This document shows positions 34,141 through 44,242 of a stretch of DNA of 64,000 nt, in pieces. Source of the stretch: Jiella soli. GTDB lineage: Bacteria; Pseudomonadota; Alphaproteobacteria; Rhizobiales; Rhizobiaceae. The DNA lies in NCBI RefSeq assembly GCF_020615385.1, contig NZ_JAJAVB010000004.1, positions 119,706 through 183,705 on the forward strand. Direction: 5' to 3'. The translations under genes and the position numbers were made by a program. Each line of letters opens with the position of its first letter. Position 1 is the stretch's first letter. The notes beneath the pieces are model-generated. The model was not told the origin of the DNA, searched no databases, and was given only the letters and a program-made list of their open reading frames with translations.

Positions 34141-36426
34141 ATGGACGCGATGGCGGAAATTCGGCAGACCTTCTTTGAGGAATGCGCCGAGCAGCTTGCC
34201 GATCTGGAAGCGGGACTGCTCGCCATCGAGAACGGCGAAGCGGACTCCGATACCGTAAATGCGGTGTTTCGGGCAGTGCATTCGATCAAGGGCGGCGCCG
34301 GCGCGTTCTCCCTCGACGAGCTTGTCCACTTCGCACACATCTTCGAAACCACCCTCGACGAGCTGCGCTCCAACAGGCTGCCGGCCAGCGACCGCGTGAT
34401 CAAGATCATGCTGCGCTCGGCAGACGCGCTTGCCGATCTCGTCACTGCCGCACGCGATGGCGGCAAGACGGATGCGGAGAAGAATGCGGGGCTTGCCGAC
34501 GAGCTGAAGGCGCTGGTCGCCGAGGCCAAGGGCGAGGCGCCCTCCGCCGGCGGTAGCACCCCGAGCGCCTCCGGGCCCGAATATGACGACGGCATGGGCG
34601 ATCTCGATTTCACGCCGATCGCGGTCGACCTGGACGACCTTCTCGGCGGCTCCGCCGGCGAGAACAATTTCCGGATCGTCTTCAAGCCGCAAACGCGGAT
34701 GTACGCCAAGGCCAATGAGGCGACACGCGTTCTGCGCGACGTGATCGAGCTCGGCGAAGCCACGATCGTCTGCCACACGGACGAGGTGCCGCTTCTCGGC
34801 AACCTCGATCCGGAAGGCGCCTATCTGACCTTCGAGATAAACCTGTCGACGGAGCATGGCGAGGACAAGGTCCGCGAAGTCTTCGAATTCGTCGAATGGG
34901 ACAGCGACCTGACGATCGAGCGGATCATCCCCGAGAGCGGGCCTCTCGAACTCGACCTCGAGGGTGTCGATCCGGACATCGCCGAGCTTCTGGCCCGGAT
35001 GACGAGCACCGAGGAGTCGCCCGCCGACGAGGCGGAGGCCACTCCCGAGCCCGTAGAGGCCGCCAGCGAGCCGGTCGCAGCCAAGCCGGCGGAACCTGTG
35101 GCCGCCAAGCCTGCCGCGCCCGCCAAGCCCGCCGCACCCGCTCCGGCGGCGGGCGACGCTGCCGCCGGCAAGGGTGACGCCGGCGATGCCAAGGGCGGCC
35201 AGGCAGGCGGCAGCCCGTCGCAGACGATCCGCGTCGATCTCGAGCGCGTCGACCGGCTGATCGACCTCGTCGGCGAGCTGGTGATCCACCAGGTCATGCT
35301 GTCGCAGCGCGCCTATCAGGCGGGGCTGGCCCGCGCCTCCGAGGTCGCCGTCGGGCTCGACGAGCTGGAACAGCTTACCCGCGAGATCCAGGACAGTGTC
35401 ATGGCGATCCGCGCGCAGCCAGTGAAGTCGGTGTTCCAGCGCCTGCCGCGGCTGGTGCGCGAGGTTGCCGACATCTCCGGCAAGACCGTGCGCCTCGTCA
35501 CCGAGGGTGAATGGACCGAGGTCGACAAGACTGTGATCGAGCGTCTCGCCGACCCGCTCACCCACATGATCCGCAATGCGATCGACCACGGCCTGGAAAA
35601 GCCCGAGGCGCGGCTCGAGGCCGGCAAGGCGGAGGAGGGCACGGTCAGGGTCGCGGCGATGCACCGCTCCGGCCGCATCGTGATCGAGATCTCCGACGAC
35701 GGCGCTGGCATCAACCGCAAGAAGGTCAAGGAGATCGGCATCAAGAAGGGCCTCGTGCCGCAGGATGCCAATCTTTCGGACGAGGAGATCGACAATCTGA
35801 TCTTCATGCCGGGCTTCTCGACCGCCGACAAGATCTCCGAACTGTCGGGCCGCGGCGTCGGCATGGACGTCGTCAAGCGCTCGATCCAGGCGCTCGGCGG
35901 GCGAGTCTCGATCTCCTCCAAGCCCGGCAAGGGGTCGACCTTCACGATGAGCCTGCCGCTGACGCTGGCGGTTCTCGACGGCATGATCGTCTCGGTCGGT
36001 CAGCAGACCGTCGTGGTGCCGCTGACGGCGATCATCGAGACCCTGCAGCCGAAGCCGAGCGAGGTAAAGAACTTCGGCGGCGACGCGAGGCTGATCCAGG
36101 TTCGCGACGCCTTCCTGCCGCTCGTCGACGTTGCCCGCGAGCTCGGCTATTCCTACGAGCCGGCCTCCGCAACGGCGGGCGTCGCCATCCTGGTCGAGGC
36201 CGAGAACGGCGCCCGCTCGGCGCTCCTCGTCGACGCCATCCAGGGTCAGCGCCAGGTCGTCATCAAGAGCCTCGAGGCGAACTACGGACGCGTGCCCGGC
36301 ATCGCGGCTGCGACCATCCTCGGCGACGGCCGCGTGGCCCTGATCCTCGACGTCGACGCAGTGGTCGCGACGTCTCGGGTCGAGGGCAACTTCTTCAACA
36401 ACGGTATGCAGCACGCAGCGGAGTAA
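34141..36426 (+). CDS. cheA: Chemotaxis histidine kinase CheA
   Basis: A 761-aa cytoplasmic kinase. P1 HPt domain with phosphorylated His47 ([16 protein letters not shown]), a P2 CheY/CheB-binding region around residues 170-280, a long Pro/Ala-rich linker ([20 protein letters not shown]), P3 dimerisation ([20 protein letters not shown]), P4 ATPase with N box [14 protein letters not shown] and the glycine boxes ISDDGAGI and [10 protein letters not shown], then the P5 CheW-like coupling domain. It phosphorylates both CheYs and CheB in response to receptor state. Confidence 0.97.
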   Translation: MDAMAEIRQTFFEECAEQLADLEAGLLAIENGEADSDTVNAVFRAVHSIKGGAGAFSLDELVHFAHIFETTLDELRSNRLPASDRVIKIMLRSADALADLVTAARDGGKTDAEKNAGLADELKALVAEAKGEAPSAGGSTPSASGPEYDDGMGDLDFTPIAVDLDDLLGGSAGENNFRIVFKPQTRMYAKANEATRVLRDVIELGEATIVCHTDEVPLLGNLDPEGAYLTFEINLSTEHGEDKVREVFEFVEWDSDLTIERIIPESGPLELDLEGVDPDIAELLARMTSTEESPADEAEATPEPVEAASEPVAAKPAEPVAAKPAAPAKPAAPAPAAGDAAAGKGDAGDAKGGQAGGSPSQTIRVDLERVDRLIDLVGELVIHQVMLSQRAYQAGLARASEVAVGLDELEQLTREIQDSVMAIRAQPVKSVFQRLPRLVREVADISGKTVRLVTEGEWTEVDKTVIERLADPLTHMIRNAIDHGLEKPEARLEAGKAEEGTVRVAAMHRSGRIVIEISDDGAGINRKKVKEIGIKKGLVPQDANLSDEEIDNLIFMPGFSTADKISELSGRGVGMDVVKRSIQALGGRVSISSKPGKGSTFTMSLPLTLAVLDGMIVSVGQQTVVVPLTAIIETLQPKPSEVKNFGGDARLIQVRDAFLPLVDVARELGYSYEPASATAGVAILVEAENGARSALLVDAIQGQRQVVIKSLEANYGRVPGIAAATILGDGRVALILDVDAVVATSRVEGNFFNNGMQHAAE

Positions 36427-36431
36427 TCGTC

Positions 36432-36923
36432 ATGACGACGCAACCGGTGGCAACGCCTCCAGTGAACGATAACCGTACAGACAGTGCAATGGCCCGCGAG
36501 CTGATCGCCTTTCGGATCGGCGAACAGGAGTTCTGCGTCGACATCATGTCGGTTCGCGAAATCCGCGGCTGGGCCGCTGCGACGCCGCTGCCGCACTCGC
36601 CGTCCTATGTGAACGGCGTGATCAATCTGCGCGGCGCGGTCCTGCCGATCGTCGACCTTGCGGCGCGCCTCGGCTTTCCGCGCACCGAGCCGACGGCCCG
36701 CAGCGTGATCATCGTCGTCCGCGTCGAGCAGCAGCTGTTCGGCCTCCTGGTCGACGCGGTGTCGGACATACTGACGGTCACCGACGATCTGCTGCAGCCG
36801 ACGCCGGACCTCGCCTCCGACCTCGCCAAGACCTTCGTGCGCGGCGTGATGGCGATCGAGGGACGGATGATCTCGCTGATCGCGACCGACAGCGTGCTGC
36901 CGCAGCTGCAGTCCGCCGCCTAA
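36432..36923 (+). CDS. cheW: Chemotaxis adaptor CheW
   Basis: A 163-aa SH3-like coupling protein linking receptors to CheA. The conserved core [41 protein letters not shown] and [13 protein letters not shown] are all typical. About 24 N-terminal residues precede the domain. It starts 5 bases after the cheA stop and has its own paralogue at 41157-41639 beside the second receptor. Confidence 0.96.
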   Translation: MTTQPVATPPVNDNRTDSAMARELIAFRIGEQEFCVDIMSVREIRGWAAATPLPHSPSYVNGVINLRGAVLPIVDLAARLGFPRTEPTARSVIIVVRVEQQLFGLLVDAVSDILTVTDDLLQPTPDLASDLAKTFVRGVMAIEGRMISLIATDSVLPQLQSAA

Positions 36924-37147
36924 GGCGGACGGCCATGCCCCTCGGTCCGGCTCGCGACAAGCGCTGCCTGGCGTGCGGGACTTCGGATGCTGCCGGCGGG
37001 CCGGAGACGGCCTCAAGGTGGTCCCGCCTCGTGAGGCGGACGGATACATTCAGGGATGGGGCGGGCTGCTTCCTGCTCCCCGAGCAACTCGCAAGCCGGC
37101 CCCGGACGATCGAGCCGCGGCAATCGCATTAGGTGGGAGACCGCAAG

Positions 37148-38077
37148 GTGAATGCTTCGCGCGAACAGGCGATCAAAGGGGGCTCCCGGACGCCGACGAC
37201 TTCGAAGTCGGCCGTCGTCGGCGGCGAATTCCCGATGACCGAGGCGGACTTCACGACGATCGCGAAGCTGCTCTACGAAGATGCCGGCATCTTCCTGGCC
37301 GAATCCAAGGCGACCTTCGTCTATTCGCGCCTGTCGAAGCGGCTGCGCTCGCTCGGGCTGCAGAGCTTTCGCGACTACTGCTCCTATGTCGCCGACAGCA
37401 ACGGCGCCAGCGAGCGGATCGCCATGCTGGCGGCGCTGACCACCAACGTCACGCATTTCTTCCGCGAGCAGCATCATTTCGACCATCTGCGCACCGACCT
37501 GCTGCCGCCGCTGCTGGCCGCGGCCAAGAAGGGCGGCCGGGTGCGGATCTGGTCGGCCGGCTGCTCGATCGGCCACGAGCCCTATTCGATCGCCATGACG
37601 ATCCTGTCGATGATGCCCGATGCGGCCGATTATGACGTGAGGATCCTGGCGAGCGACATCGATCCGAACGTGGTGGCGACTGGCCGCGCCGGCGTCTATC
37701 CCTCCAATCTTCTGGAAAGCGTGCCGACGGAGTTCCGCCGCAAGTTTTTCCGGCCGACCTATGAGGAAGGCGAGGCTCGCTCGGCGCGCGGAACCGCGGA
37801 GATGAAGTTCGAAGTGGTCGACGCCATGCGCGATCTCGTGGCGTTCCGCGAACTGAACCTCGTCGGCGACTGGCCGATGCGGGGCATGTTCGACGCCATC
37901 TTCTGCCGCAACGTCACGATCTACTTCGACCAGCCGACGCGCGAGCGCGTCTGGAAGCGGTTCGGCGAACGGATCCTTCCGGAAGGCTTCCTCTATGTGG
38001 GGCACTCCGAACGCGTCACCGGCCCTGCGTTGGAAGGCCTGCGCTTCGAGGCCAACACCATGTATCGCAAGTCATGA
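37148..38077 (+). CDS. cheR: Chemoreceptor glutamate methyltransferase CheR
   Basis: A 309-aa SAM-dependent enzyme that methylates receptor glutamates for adaptation. The N-terminal helical domain (DFTTIAKLLYEDAGIFLAES) precedes NVTHFFREQHHFDHL, SAM motif IWSAGCSIGHEPYSIAM, the acidic ILASDIDPNVVATGRAGVY and FDAIFCRNVTIYFDQ, all standard. The beta-subdomain insertion that binds receptor pentapeptides is present in length. The GTG at 37148 has GGGAGA 7 bases before it. Another GTG at 37133 is possible. A 224-base gap after cheW holds nothing I recognise. Confidence 0.95.
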   Translation: MNASREQAIKGGSRTPTTSKSAVVGGEFPMTEADFTTIAKLLYEDAGIFLAESKATFVYSRLSKRLRSLGLQSFRDYCSYVADSNGASERIAMLAALTTNVTHFFREQHHFDHLRTDLLPPLLAAAKKGGRVRIWSAGCSIGHEPYSIAMTILSMMPDAADYDVRILASDIDPNVVATGRAGVYPSNLLESVPTEFRRKFFRPTYEEGEARSARGTAEMKFEVVDAMRDLVAFRELNLVGDWPMRGMFDAIFCRNVTIYFDQPTRERVWKRFGERILPEGFLYVGHSERVTGPALEGLRFEANTMYRKS

Positions 38078-38239
38078 TCGCGCCGGTCTGGCCGCTTGGC
38101 GGCAGCCTTTGCCTGGCAGTTCAGACGGTGGATGGCGCCGAAGGACCATCGCGGGATCATTCGGCGAATGATGCCGGCCAACGAAGGCAGCGAGTGGCCG
38201 AAACGGCCGGTCTCGCGGGAGAGGGAAGGAACGGCGCAG

Positions 38240-39274
38240 ATGTCCCCGGCTAGTGTCCTGGTCGTCGACGACTCCATGACGATGCGCGCCTTGATTCGCC
38301 ATGCCCTGAGCCGGGATCCGGACATCAGGGTGGTGGGCGAGGCCGCCAATCCCTACGAAGCCCGCGAGAAGATGAAGGCGCTCGATCCGGACGTGGTGAC
38401 GCTGGATGTCGAGATGCCGAACATGAACGGCATCGAGTTTCTCGAGAAGATCATGACGCTTCGGCCGACGCCGGTGGTCATGGTCTCCAACCTGACCGCG
38501 CCTGGCGCCGCGACGACACTTGCGGCGCTCGAAATCGGGGCGTTCGACTGCATCGCCAAGCCGAGCGCGCGCGAGAACATGTTCGAATCGCTGCCGGGCC
38601 TCGTCAAGGAGGCGGCGCGTGCCAAGCCGGGTCTCGTCCGGCGGCGCAGCGGCCACAGGCCGACGCGGGCGGAGCGTCCCGACCAGGCCGTGAGCCCGGT
38701 CGAACGCAGCGCGAATGGCTGGCCGGACCTCATCACCATCGGATCGTCGACGGGCGGCGTGGAAGCGTTGATGCAGGTGCTTGCGGAGTTCCCGCGCGAC
38801 TGCCCGCCGACGCTGATCGTCCAGCACCTGCCGGCGGCCTTCACGGCATCCTTCGCAGCCCGCCTCGACCGGATCTGCCCGGCGAGCGTGAGCGAGGCGA
38901 AGGACGGCGACCCGCTGCAGCGCGGACGCGTATATCTCGCTCCTGGCGGCGAACGGCACATGATCCTGCGGCCAGGCAAGACGTCCATCACCCTGGTCGC
39001 CGAAGCGCCCGTATCCGGCCACCGGCCTTCGGTGGACATGCTCTTTGCTTCCGTGGCCAAGCATTTCCGCGGCCGCTCGACTGGTGTCATCCTGACTGGC
39101 ATGGGCCGCGATGGCGCTCAGGGCCTCTTGGAAATGCGCCAGGCGGGTTCGCAAACCTTCGGCCAGGATGAGGAAACCTCCCTGGTCTACGGCATGCCCC
39201 GGGTGGCGTACGAGATCGGCGCGGTCGAGAAGCGACTGCCTCTCTCGCGCGTTGCCCGGCAAATATTCGCATGA
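38240..39274 (+). CDS. cheB: Chemotaxis methylesterase/deamidase CheB
   Basis: A 344-aa two-domain enzyme. The receiver domain has Asp56 (VTLDVEMPNMNG) and Lys107 (IAKPSA). A linker of about 50 residues leads to the esterase domain with the catalytic triad Ser170 (TIGSSTGG), His196 (VQHLPAAF) and Asp291 (GMGRDGAQGL). Phosphorylation by CheA releases the active site, demethylating receptors and, in many species, deamidating Gln. The ATG at 38240 is preceded by AGGGAAGGA. Confidence 0.96.
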   Translation: MSPASVLVVDDSMTMRALIRHALSRDPDIRVVGEAANPYEAREKMKALDPDVVTLDVEMPNMNGIEFLEKIMTLRPTPVVMVSNLTAPGAATTLAALEIGAFDCIAKPSARENMFESLPGLVKEAARAKPGLVRRRSGHRPTRAERPDQAVSPVERSANGWPDLITIGSSTGGVEALMQVLAEFPRDCPPTLIVQHLPAAFTASFAARLDRICPASVSEAKDGDPLQRGRVYLAPGGERHMILRPGKTSITLVAEAPVSGHRPSVDMLFASVAKHFRGRSTGVILTGMGRDGAQGLLEMRQAGSQTFGQDEETSLVYGMPRVAYEIGAVEKRLPLSRVARQIFA

Positions 39275-39368
39275 GCCGACCACACAAGATGTCGCTCAAA
39301 GGACCCGACCGATTGAGAGACTTCGTTCATCAAATTCGTGTCTATTGGGCACCGAAAGGAACGACGCC

Positions 39369-39758
39369 ATGAGTATCAAAGATCACCTTAAAGTTCTGAT
39401 CGTTGACGATCACCGCACTAGCCGGATGCTGATCCGCGATGCGCTTGAGCAGTTGGGCATCAAGCAGATCGTGTTCGCTGTCGACGGTGAGGAAGCTTTG
39501 AAGGCGATGATGGCGACTCCCTGTCATATCATCATCTCGGACTTCAACATGCCGAAGCTCGATGGCATCCAGCTGCTCAAGGCGATTCGGTCCTACGGTC
39601 CGACCAAGAAGACCCCGTTCATCATCCTTACCTCGAAGGGTGATCGCGAACTGGTTCAGAAGGCTGCGATGCTCGGCGTGAACAACTTCCTCGCCAAACC
39701 GATCACCGTTCCTGTTCTCAAGAAGACGATCGAAGCGGTCGTCGGGCGTCTGCAGTAA
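39369..39758 (+). CDS. cheY: Chemotaxis response regulator CheY2
   Basis: A 129-aa receiver protein, predicted to be the main motor-binding CheY by position in the rhizobial operon order. Phospho-acceptor Asp58 ([13 protein letters not shown]), Asp13-Asp14, Thr88 and Lys110 (FLAKPI) are all there. The upstream frame is open through much of cheB, but [15 protein letters not shown] is the natural start. The stop overlaps cheD (TAATG). Confidence 0.95.
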   Translation: MSIKDHLKVLIVDDHRTSRMLIRDALEQLGIKQIVFAVDGEEALKAMMATPCHIIISDFNMPKLDGIQLLKAIRSYGPTKKTPFIILTSKGDRELVQKAAMLGVNNFLAKPITVPVLKKTIEAVVGRLQ

Positions 39759-40300
39759 TGTCCCTCGTACAGTCGAACCCAAAGCGCATCCATGTGATGC
39801 AGGGCGAGGCAAGGGTCGAAAGCCATCCGGACGTCGTCCTGACGACCCTCCTCGGATCGTGCGTGGCGGCCTGCATCCGCGACCCCGGGGCTGGGATCGG
39901 CGGCATCAACCACTTCCTGCTGCCCGGCAGCAGCGGCCAGGAAGGCGGACGGGCCGAAAGCTTCGGCCTCTATCTGATGGAACTCCTCGTCAACGGCCTC
40001 CTGCAGAATGGGGCCCGGCGCGGACATCTGGAAGCCAAGCTCTTCGGCGGGGCCCGCACGGTCGACGGCTTGTCCGACGTCGGCGCCAAGAACGGCGCCT
40101 TCGCCGAGCGATTCCTGCAGATGGAAGGCATCCGCTATCTGGGTGGCAGCCTCGGCGGCGACCGCGGCCGGCGCATCGAATACTGGCCGCATTCCGGCCG
40201 GGCCCGCCAGATCTTCTTCGAGCAGACGACCATGCCGAAGATCCCGGTGGCGCCGCAGGCACGGCCGCCCCAATCGATCGGCGACGTCGACCTGTTCTAA
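39758..40300 (+). CDS. cheD: Chemoreceptor glutamine deamidase CheD
   Basis: A 180-aa enzyme that deamidates particular receptor glutamines to glutamates. The active-site Cys35 lies in [14 protein letters not shown] and the His52 in [10 protein letters not shown], with Thr29/30 nearby, the family triad. [19 protein letters not shown] and [20 protein letters not shown] are further CheD marks. Translation is coupled to cheY2. It fits an adaptation module CheR-CheB-CheD working on the receptors encoded at either end of this cluster. Confidence 0.95.
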   Translation: MSLVQSNPKRIHVMQGEARVESHPDVVLTTLLGSCVAACIRDPGAGIGGINHFLLPGSSGQEGGRAESFGLYLMELLVNGLLQNGARRGHLEAKLFGGARTVDGLSDVGAKNGAFAERFLQMEGIRYLGGSLGGDRGRRIEYWPHSGRARQIFFEQTTMPKIPVAPQARPPQSIGDVDLF

Positions 40301-40397
40301 GCCTTTCAACCTCGAGTGCCGAGATCCGCATGACCATGACCGCCTCCTATCTCCGCGATCCAAGACGTGCCGCGATCTCGTCGCCGACAGGTGCCGC

Positions 40398-40757
40398 ATG
40401 AGCATTCGCCCGATGGCCGCCCTGATCCAGTCGGTGGCGGAAGAGCTGCGGAATCTCGCCGGTTCGACCGAAGACCTGCACCGGCTCGTCTGCCACGATC
40501 ATCTCGAGCACGACGTGGATTACATCCAGACCGTGCAGAGCATCGACCGTACGACTCAGATCCTCGACAATCTCTCGACGTTCCTTGCCGCGATCGGCGA
40601 GGAGGCGAACGAGGAATGGAACGTCGCGCTGGAAACTGCGCTCGGCACGATCAGGCTTTCGGAGCTCAAGCGGCGGCTGCATCCGGCGGCGAACGACGCG
40701 CAGCTCTCGGCGAATGATGGCGCGGACGACGACGGCGATCTGGAACTGTTCGGCTGA
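40398..40757 (+). CDS. cheT: CheT-like chemotaxis protein with CheZ-like motif
   Basis: A 119-aa, mostly helical protein that ends the che operon, in the slot of Sinorhizobium meliloti cheT, whose product acts in signal termination and adaptation. Residues 50-54 read Asp-Arg-Thr-Thr-Gln (SIDRTTQILDNL), a D-x-x-x-Q arrangement like the D-x-T-x-Q phosphatase motif of CheZ, on a predicted amphipathic helix. The C-terminus is acidic (DGADDDGDLELFG), resembling a CheY-binding tail. Phosphatase activity is inferred from the motif only. It starts 98 bases after cheD, and a terminator follows 40 bases after the stop. Confidence 0.72.
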   Translation: MSIRPMAALIQSVAEELRNLAGSTEDLHRLVCHDHLEHDVDYIQTVQSIDRTTQILDNLSTFLAAIGEEANEEWNVALETALGTIRLSELKRRLHPAANDAQLSANDGADDDGDLELFG

Positions 40758-40796
40758 GGGCCTGTCGAAGACGACTCGAGACTGGTGAGAAGCAGG

Positions 40797-40821
40797 CGGC
40801 GGGCGATTGGCCCGCCGTTTT
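40797..40821 (+). terminator. Terminator of the che operon
   Basis: CGGCGGGC (40797-40804) pairs with GCCCGCCG (40810-40817) around a 5-base loop and is followed by TTTTC. It marks the end of the chemotaxis operon. Confidence 0.85.
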
Positions 40822-41156
40822 CATGTGAGGGTGGGGGAGGGACCTCGGCGCTCTCGATCCCGACGAAAGCGGTTGGTCACAAGGATGCCTGCGAACGGTC
40901 GCCTTCGCCGGTTCAGGTCCGGGACGATCGCCTCGAGCGGTTCAGCCGCGATGTTCTTGTTGATACCAGGGGGAAGGGCCGACCGCCCGGATACTCGGCG
41001 GACATCCCGAAGCAGGCTCGGCACGATCAGCCACGATTGTCCGGGACAGCCGCCAGCGTTCCTCACGCGCCAACGCGCCAACGCGACCGCAGGAAAGCGG
41101 TCGACGTCGACGCGGATTGGCCGTCCTGAGAGGGGGCGGAACGTGAGCTCCGGCGG
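40822..41156. other. Non-coding stretch between che operon and cheW2
   Basis: About 335 bases between convergent transcription units. Open frames here have no family resemblance or ribosome sites. I see no repeat, RNA or regulatory element beyond the terminator at its left edge. Confidence 0.5.
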
Positions 41157-41639
41157 TCAGGCCGCCAGTTCCTGCCGGACCGATTCGGGGAACATCCGCT
41201 CGAGGTTGAGGAAGCAGATCATGTCGCCGGAAAGCGCCACGATCCCCTCGACATAGCTTCGCTCGAAGCCCGAGGTCATCTCCGGTGCCGGCTGCACGAT
41301 GGCCTGGTCGATGGTCAGGATGTCGGAGACCTTGTCGACGAGCAGGCCGAAGACGCAGCCGCCGATCTCGGCGACGACGACCGCGCTGCGCTCGGTCGGT
41401 TCGGATGAGCCGAGACCGAGCTTGCGCGTGGTGTTGATCACCGGGATCACCGAACCGCGCAGGTTCAGCATGCCCATCACCTCCGGCAGCGAATGCGGAA
41501 GCGAGGTGGTGCGCGCCCAGCCGCGGATCTCGCGGATGGATCTCGTGCGCAGGCAGAAGTGCTGATCGCCGAGGCAGAAGGCGATGATCTCGATCGGCGC
41601 AGCGCCTTGCTGCGGGATCTGCGGGGTGTGGACGGACAT
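41157..41639 (-). CDS. cheW: Second CheW adaptor
   Basis: A 160-aa CheW-domain protein: IEIIAFCLGDQHFCLRTRSI, MGMLNLRGSVIPVINTTRKL and FGLLVDKVSDILTI are conserved. It differs from the cheA-linked CheW mainly in its N- and C-termini. The ATG at 41639 overlaps the stop of the receptor gene (TGATG) with GGGAGGA 7 bases before it. An ATG at 41654 inside the receptor gene is less likely. It probably couples the soluble PAS receptor to CheA. Confidence 0.94.
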   Translation of the reverse strand: MSVHTPQIPQQGAAPIEIIAFCLGDQHFCLRTRSIREIRGWARTTSLPHSLPEVMGMLNLRGSVIPVINTTRKLGLGSSEPTERSAVVVAEIGGCVFGLLVDKVSDILTIDQAIVQPAPEMTSGFERSYVEGIVALSGDMICFLNLERMFPESVRQELAA

Positions 41640-43459
41640 CAGAAGTCCTCCCATTCGTGATGCTTGATGGCGGCATTGCCGGCGGTCGGATAGGCTTGCA
41701 CCGTCCGCCCGGAAGGCGGCGTCACGCGCTGCGTTACCCGCCGGGAGGCGGCAGTCGCGCCACCGGACACGGCCGCCGGCCGATGCGGCGCCTGGCTCAC
41801 CGCCTCTCGCGCATCGAATTCGAACTCCGCCAGGAGTGCGTTCAACTCCTCGGTCTGAGTGGAAAGGTTGTGGCAGGCGGCATTCGCCTCCTCCGACATG
41901 GCCGCATTCTGCTGGGTGCCCTCATCGATCGCCGCGATAGCACGGTCGATCTCGGACAGGCTGCCCGCCTGTTCGCGGGACGCGTCGACGATGGCCCGGA
42001 CGTTGCGGTCGATTTCCAGGACCTCCGCGGCGATGGCTTCGAGCACGCTTCCCGTCTCGCCGACAAGCGCCACGCCCGAGCGCACCCTTTCGGACGATGT
42101 CGTGATCAGCGACTTGATCTCGCGTGCAGCGTTCGCCGAGCGCTGGGCGAGTTCACGGACTTCCTGGGCGACGACGGCGAAGCCCTTGCCGGCTTCGCCC
42201 GCGCGCGCCGCCTCGACCCCGGCGTTGAGCGCCAGGAGGTTGGTCTGGAAGGCGATCTCGTCGATGGCGCCGATGATGTTGACGATCTGAGTGGAGGAGC
42301 CTGAGATCTCGTGCATGGCCGCCACCGCGCGGGCGACGACGGAGCCGGACCGCTCGGCGTCGGTCCGAGCCTTCGCTACCATCTCGCCGACCTCGTCGGC
42401 GCGGCTACTGGCCACCTTCACGGAGGCGGCGAGTTCGCGAACCGCAGCGGTCGTCTCCTCGACGGAGGCCGCCTGGCGTTCCGTCCTCTGCGCAAGCTCC
42501 GTCGAGCCGACGCGGATCTCCGCGCTCGCCGCATCGACCATGCTCGCGGATGCTCCGACCTTGCCGAGCGCCGCTTCGAGCGTCGCCATAGAGGTATTGA
42601 AATTCTCGCGCAGCTGCTCGAGCGTGGCCGGGAAGGGCGTCTCAATGCGGTACCGCATCCGGCCGTCCGCGAGTTGCCCCAGGCCCTCCGCAAGAGCGCT
42701 GACCGCCGCCTGCCTTGCCGAAAGCTCGGTCGTGTCGGTGGCGAACTTGACGACTTTGACGATCCGACCCTTGAAGTCGAAGATCGGGTTGTAGGACGCC
42801 TGGATCTGGACCTTCGTGCCGCTATTGCCGATCCGGGAGAACTCGCCGGAGACGAACTCGCCGCGGTTCAGCCTCGCCCAGAATTCGCGATAGTCGGCAG
42901 AGCCGGCATGGGCCGGGTCGACGAACATCTTGTGATGGCGGCCCACCACCTCGTCGCGGCGATAGCCGACGGCCTTGAGGAAATTGTCGTTGGCGCTGAG
43001 GATGGTGCCATCAGGAGCGAACTCTATGACCGCCTGGACGCGCGAAATCGCGTCGAGCTTGCCTTGGTTGTCGAAGGCCTCACGCTTGGCCTCGGTGATG
43101 TCACTCGCCAGCTTGACCACTTTGACCACGCGGCCGAGGGCATTCTTGATCGGGTTGTAGGTCGCCTGGATGAAGACCTCTTTGCCACCCTTGCCGATCC
43201 GCAGATAGCAGCCGGAGTGGAAGTCGCCCTGCGCCAGCTTTTGCCAGAAGCCGCGATATTCGGCTGACTGGGCCTCTGACGGATCCAGAAACATGCTGTG
43301 ATGCTTGCCGACGATGTCGGCGCGCTCGTAGCCGAGGCATCGACAGAAGTTTTCGTTGGCATCGACGATCCGTCCATCCGGCGTGAATTCGATGGTCGCG
43401 AGCGATCGGTCGATCGCTGCCAGGAGGGCTGCGTTGTGTCGCGCGGGCATGAGGGCCAT
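41639..43459 (-). CDS. Soluble PAS-PAS methyl-accepting chemotaxis protein
   Basis: A 606-aa receptor without membrane helices. Two similar PAS domains in tandem ([20 protein letters not shown] and [20 protein letters not shown], each followed by VGKHH/VGRHH and MF(L/V)DP) precede a short HAMP-like stretch and a full signalling hairpin with tip [20 protein letters not shown]. The last residues HHEWEDF give a WEDF tail for CheR/CheB. It resembles intracellular rhizobial receptors that sense redox or metabolic state through a PAS cofactor. No haem or FAD ligand can be assigned by eye. The ATG at 43459 is chosen. 43525 and 43450 are alternatives. Confidence 0.92.
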   Translation of the reverse strand: MALMPARHNAALLAAIDRSLATIEFTPDGRIVDANENFCRCLGYERADIVGKHHSMFLDPSEAQSAEYRGFWQKLAQGDFHSGCYLRIGKGGKEVFIQATYNPIKNALGRVVKVVKLASDITEAKREAFDNQGKLDAISRVQAVIEFAPDGTILSANDNFLKAVGYRRDEVVGRHHKMFVDPAHAGSADYREFWARLNRGEFVSGEFSRIGNSGTKVQIQASYNPIFDFKGRIVKVVKFATDTTELSARQAAVSALAEGLGQLADGRMRYRIETPFPATLEQLRENFNTSMATLEAALGKVGASASMVDAASAEIRVGSTELAQRTERQAASVEETTAAVRELAASVKVASSRADEVGEMVAKARTDAERSGSVVARAVAAMHEISGSSTQIVNIIGAIDEIAFQTNLLALNAGVEAARAGEAGKGFAVVAQEVRELAQRSANAAREIKSLITTSSERVRSGVALVGETGSVLEAIAAEVLEIDRNVRAIVDASREQAGSLSEIDRAIAAIDEGTQQNAAMSEEANAACHNLSTQTEELNALLAEFEFDAREAVSQAPHRPAAVSGGATAASRRVTQRVTPPSGRTVQAYPTAGNAAIKHHEWEDF

Positions 43460-43855
43460 CGGATTGTCCCAGAGAAACAAGAGGAAGCAGCCTCGAAACA
43501 CGGCGACTGTTCCGACGACTGTCACAGACCTTGCCCATCACACCTTAAATTATCCCTATAGGTTGCAGAGAAATAACGTATGCAAGTGTAACGGTCGGGC
43601 CGACTGACAATCTCTGTTCGCAACCTTGGGTCTTCCGCTCGGAAAAAGACGGCCTCCACAGGCATTGCGGCCCACGCCGTCTTTGCGGCGATCGGACGTT
43701 CTCGGTGCCAAGCAGCGCCAGGCGAGAGAGTGATGCTTCGTTCTCTTTGGGCATCACCCCTCTCAAAGTGGCGGCGGTGGCGCTTCGAAAAGGCCCCGCC
43801 GCCATGGCGACTATCGCAGCAGCTTGCGTCCCACGTCAGGCATGGCGGCGGCCGT
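43460..43855. other. Intergenic region with three consecutive hairpins
   Basis: Between DUF1127 and the PAS receptor on the same strand. Reading on the minus strand there are three stems in a row: GGCGGCGG/CCGCCGCC (arms 43770-43777 and 43796-43803), GTGATGC/GCATCAC extended by GAGAG/CTCTC (43724-43764), and AAAGACGGC/GCCGTCTTT (43645-43653 and 43676-43684). The right-hand part, nearer DUF1127, is its 3' region. Bases 43540-43600 near the receptor are AT-rich and probably hold its promoter. Open frames here show no family similarity. Confidence 0.5.
43640..43684 (-). terminator. Terminator downstream of the DUF1127 gene
   Basis: On the minus strand AAAGACGGC and GCCGTCTTT form a perfect 9-base stem with a 22-base loop that can fold further, followed directly by TT and CC, giving a run of five U in the RNA. 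It is the last of three hairpins after the DUF1127 gene. Confidence 0.65.
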
Positions 43856-44167
43856 TTACCGCCGGAACGCCAACAATCGCCCTGACTTTTTGACTTCCCC
43901 GTGCTCCGCTCGCTCCAGCGACCGCAACGCTTCGAGCGCGTCCTTTTCCAGCGGCATGTTCGCGATCGCCTCGATCTGTGAGCGGTCGAGCCCGGTAACA
44001 TCCCTGAGGATGTCGTTGTCGACCCTGAGAAGCGTGGAGAACGCCTGCCGGCGAAGCCGCTGGCGCCGCCATTCTTCCGTGAACGTCCGCAGCCAGCCGC
44101 CGACGCTGGCGCTGCGTGCGGGGAGGGCGTTCTCCCCGGGGCGCTGGGTGAAGATCGACTGCAACAT
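43856..44167 (-). CDS. DUF1127 domain small protein
   Basis: A 103-aa basic protein. The DUF1127 segment is WRRQRLRRQAFSTLLRVDND then ILRDVTGLDRSQIEAIANMP, an Arg-rich helix followed by the conserved D-I-G/T-L-x-R-x-x-I core. Small DUF1127 proteins in Rhizobiales act in RNA turnover or phosphate and carbon metabolism, and in Brucella several are targets of the LysR regulator VtlR. The ATG has GGAGG 5 bases upstream, a strong ribosome site. It is divergent from just such a LysR gene 114 bases away. Confidence 0.82.
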   Translation of the reverse strand: MLQSIFTQRPGENALPARSASVGGWLRTFTEEWRRQRLRRQAFSTLLRVDNDILRDVTGLDRSQIEAIANMPLEKDALEALRSLERAEHGEVKKSGRLLAFRR

Positions 44168-44242
44168 GAGAACCTCCGTCGTGTCTCGTTGGAGGCAATA
44201 TGAGTGCGAGGGATTGATGAGTCGAACGATAAAGGCTAATCG

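Noticed and set aside
43640..43805. AbcR-type small RNA beside the VtlR-like gene
   Set aside because: Stem order is similar, but I could not find the conserved anti-Shine-Dalgarno CU-rich loops of AbcR RNAs, so only a generic structured RNA is claimed.
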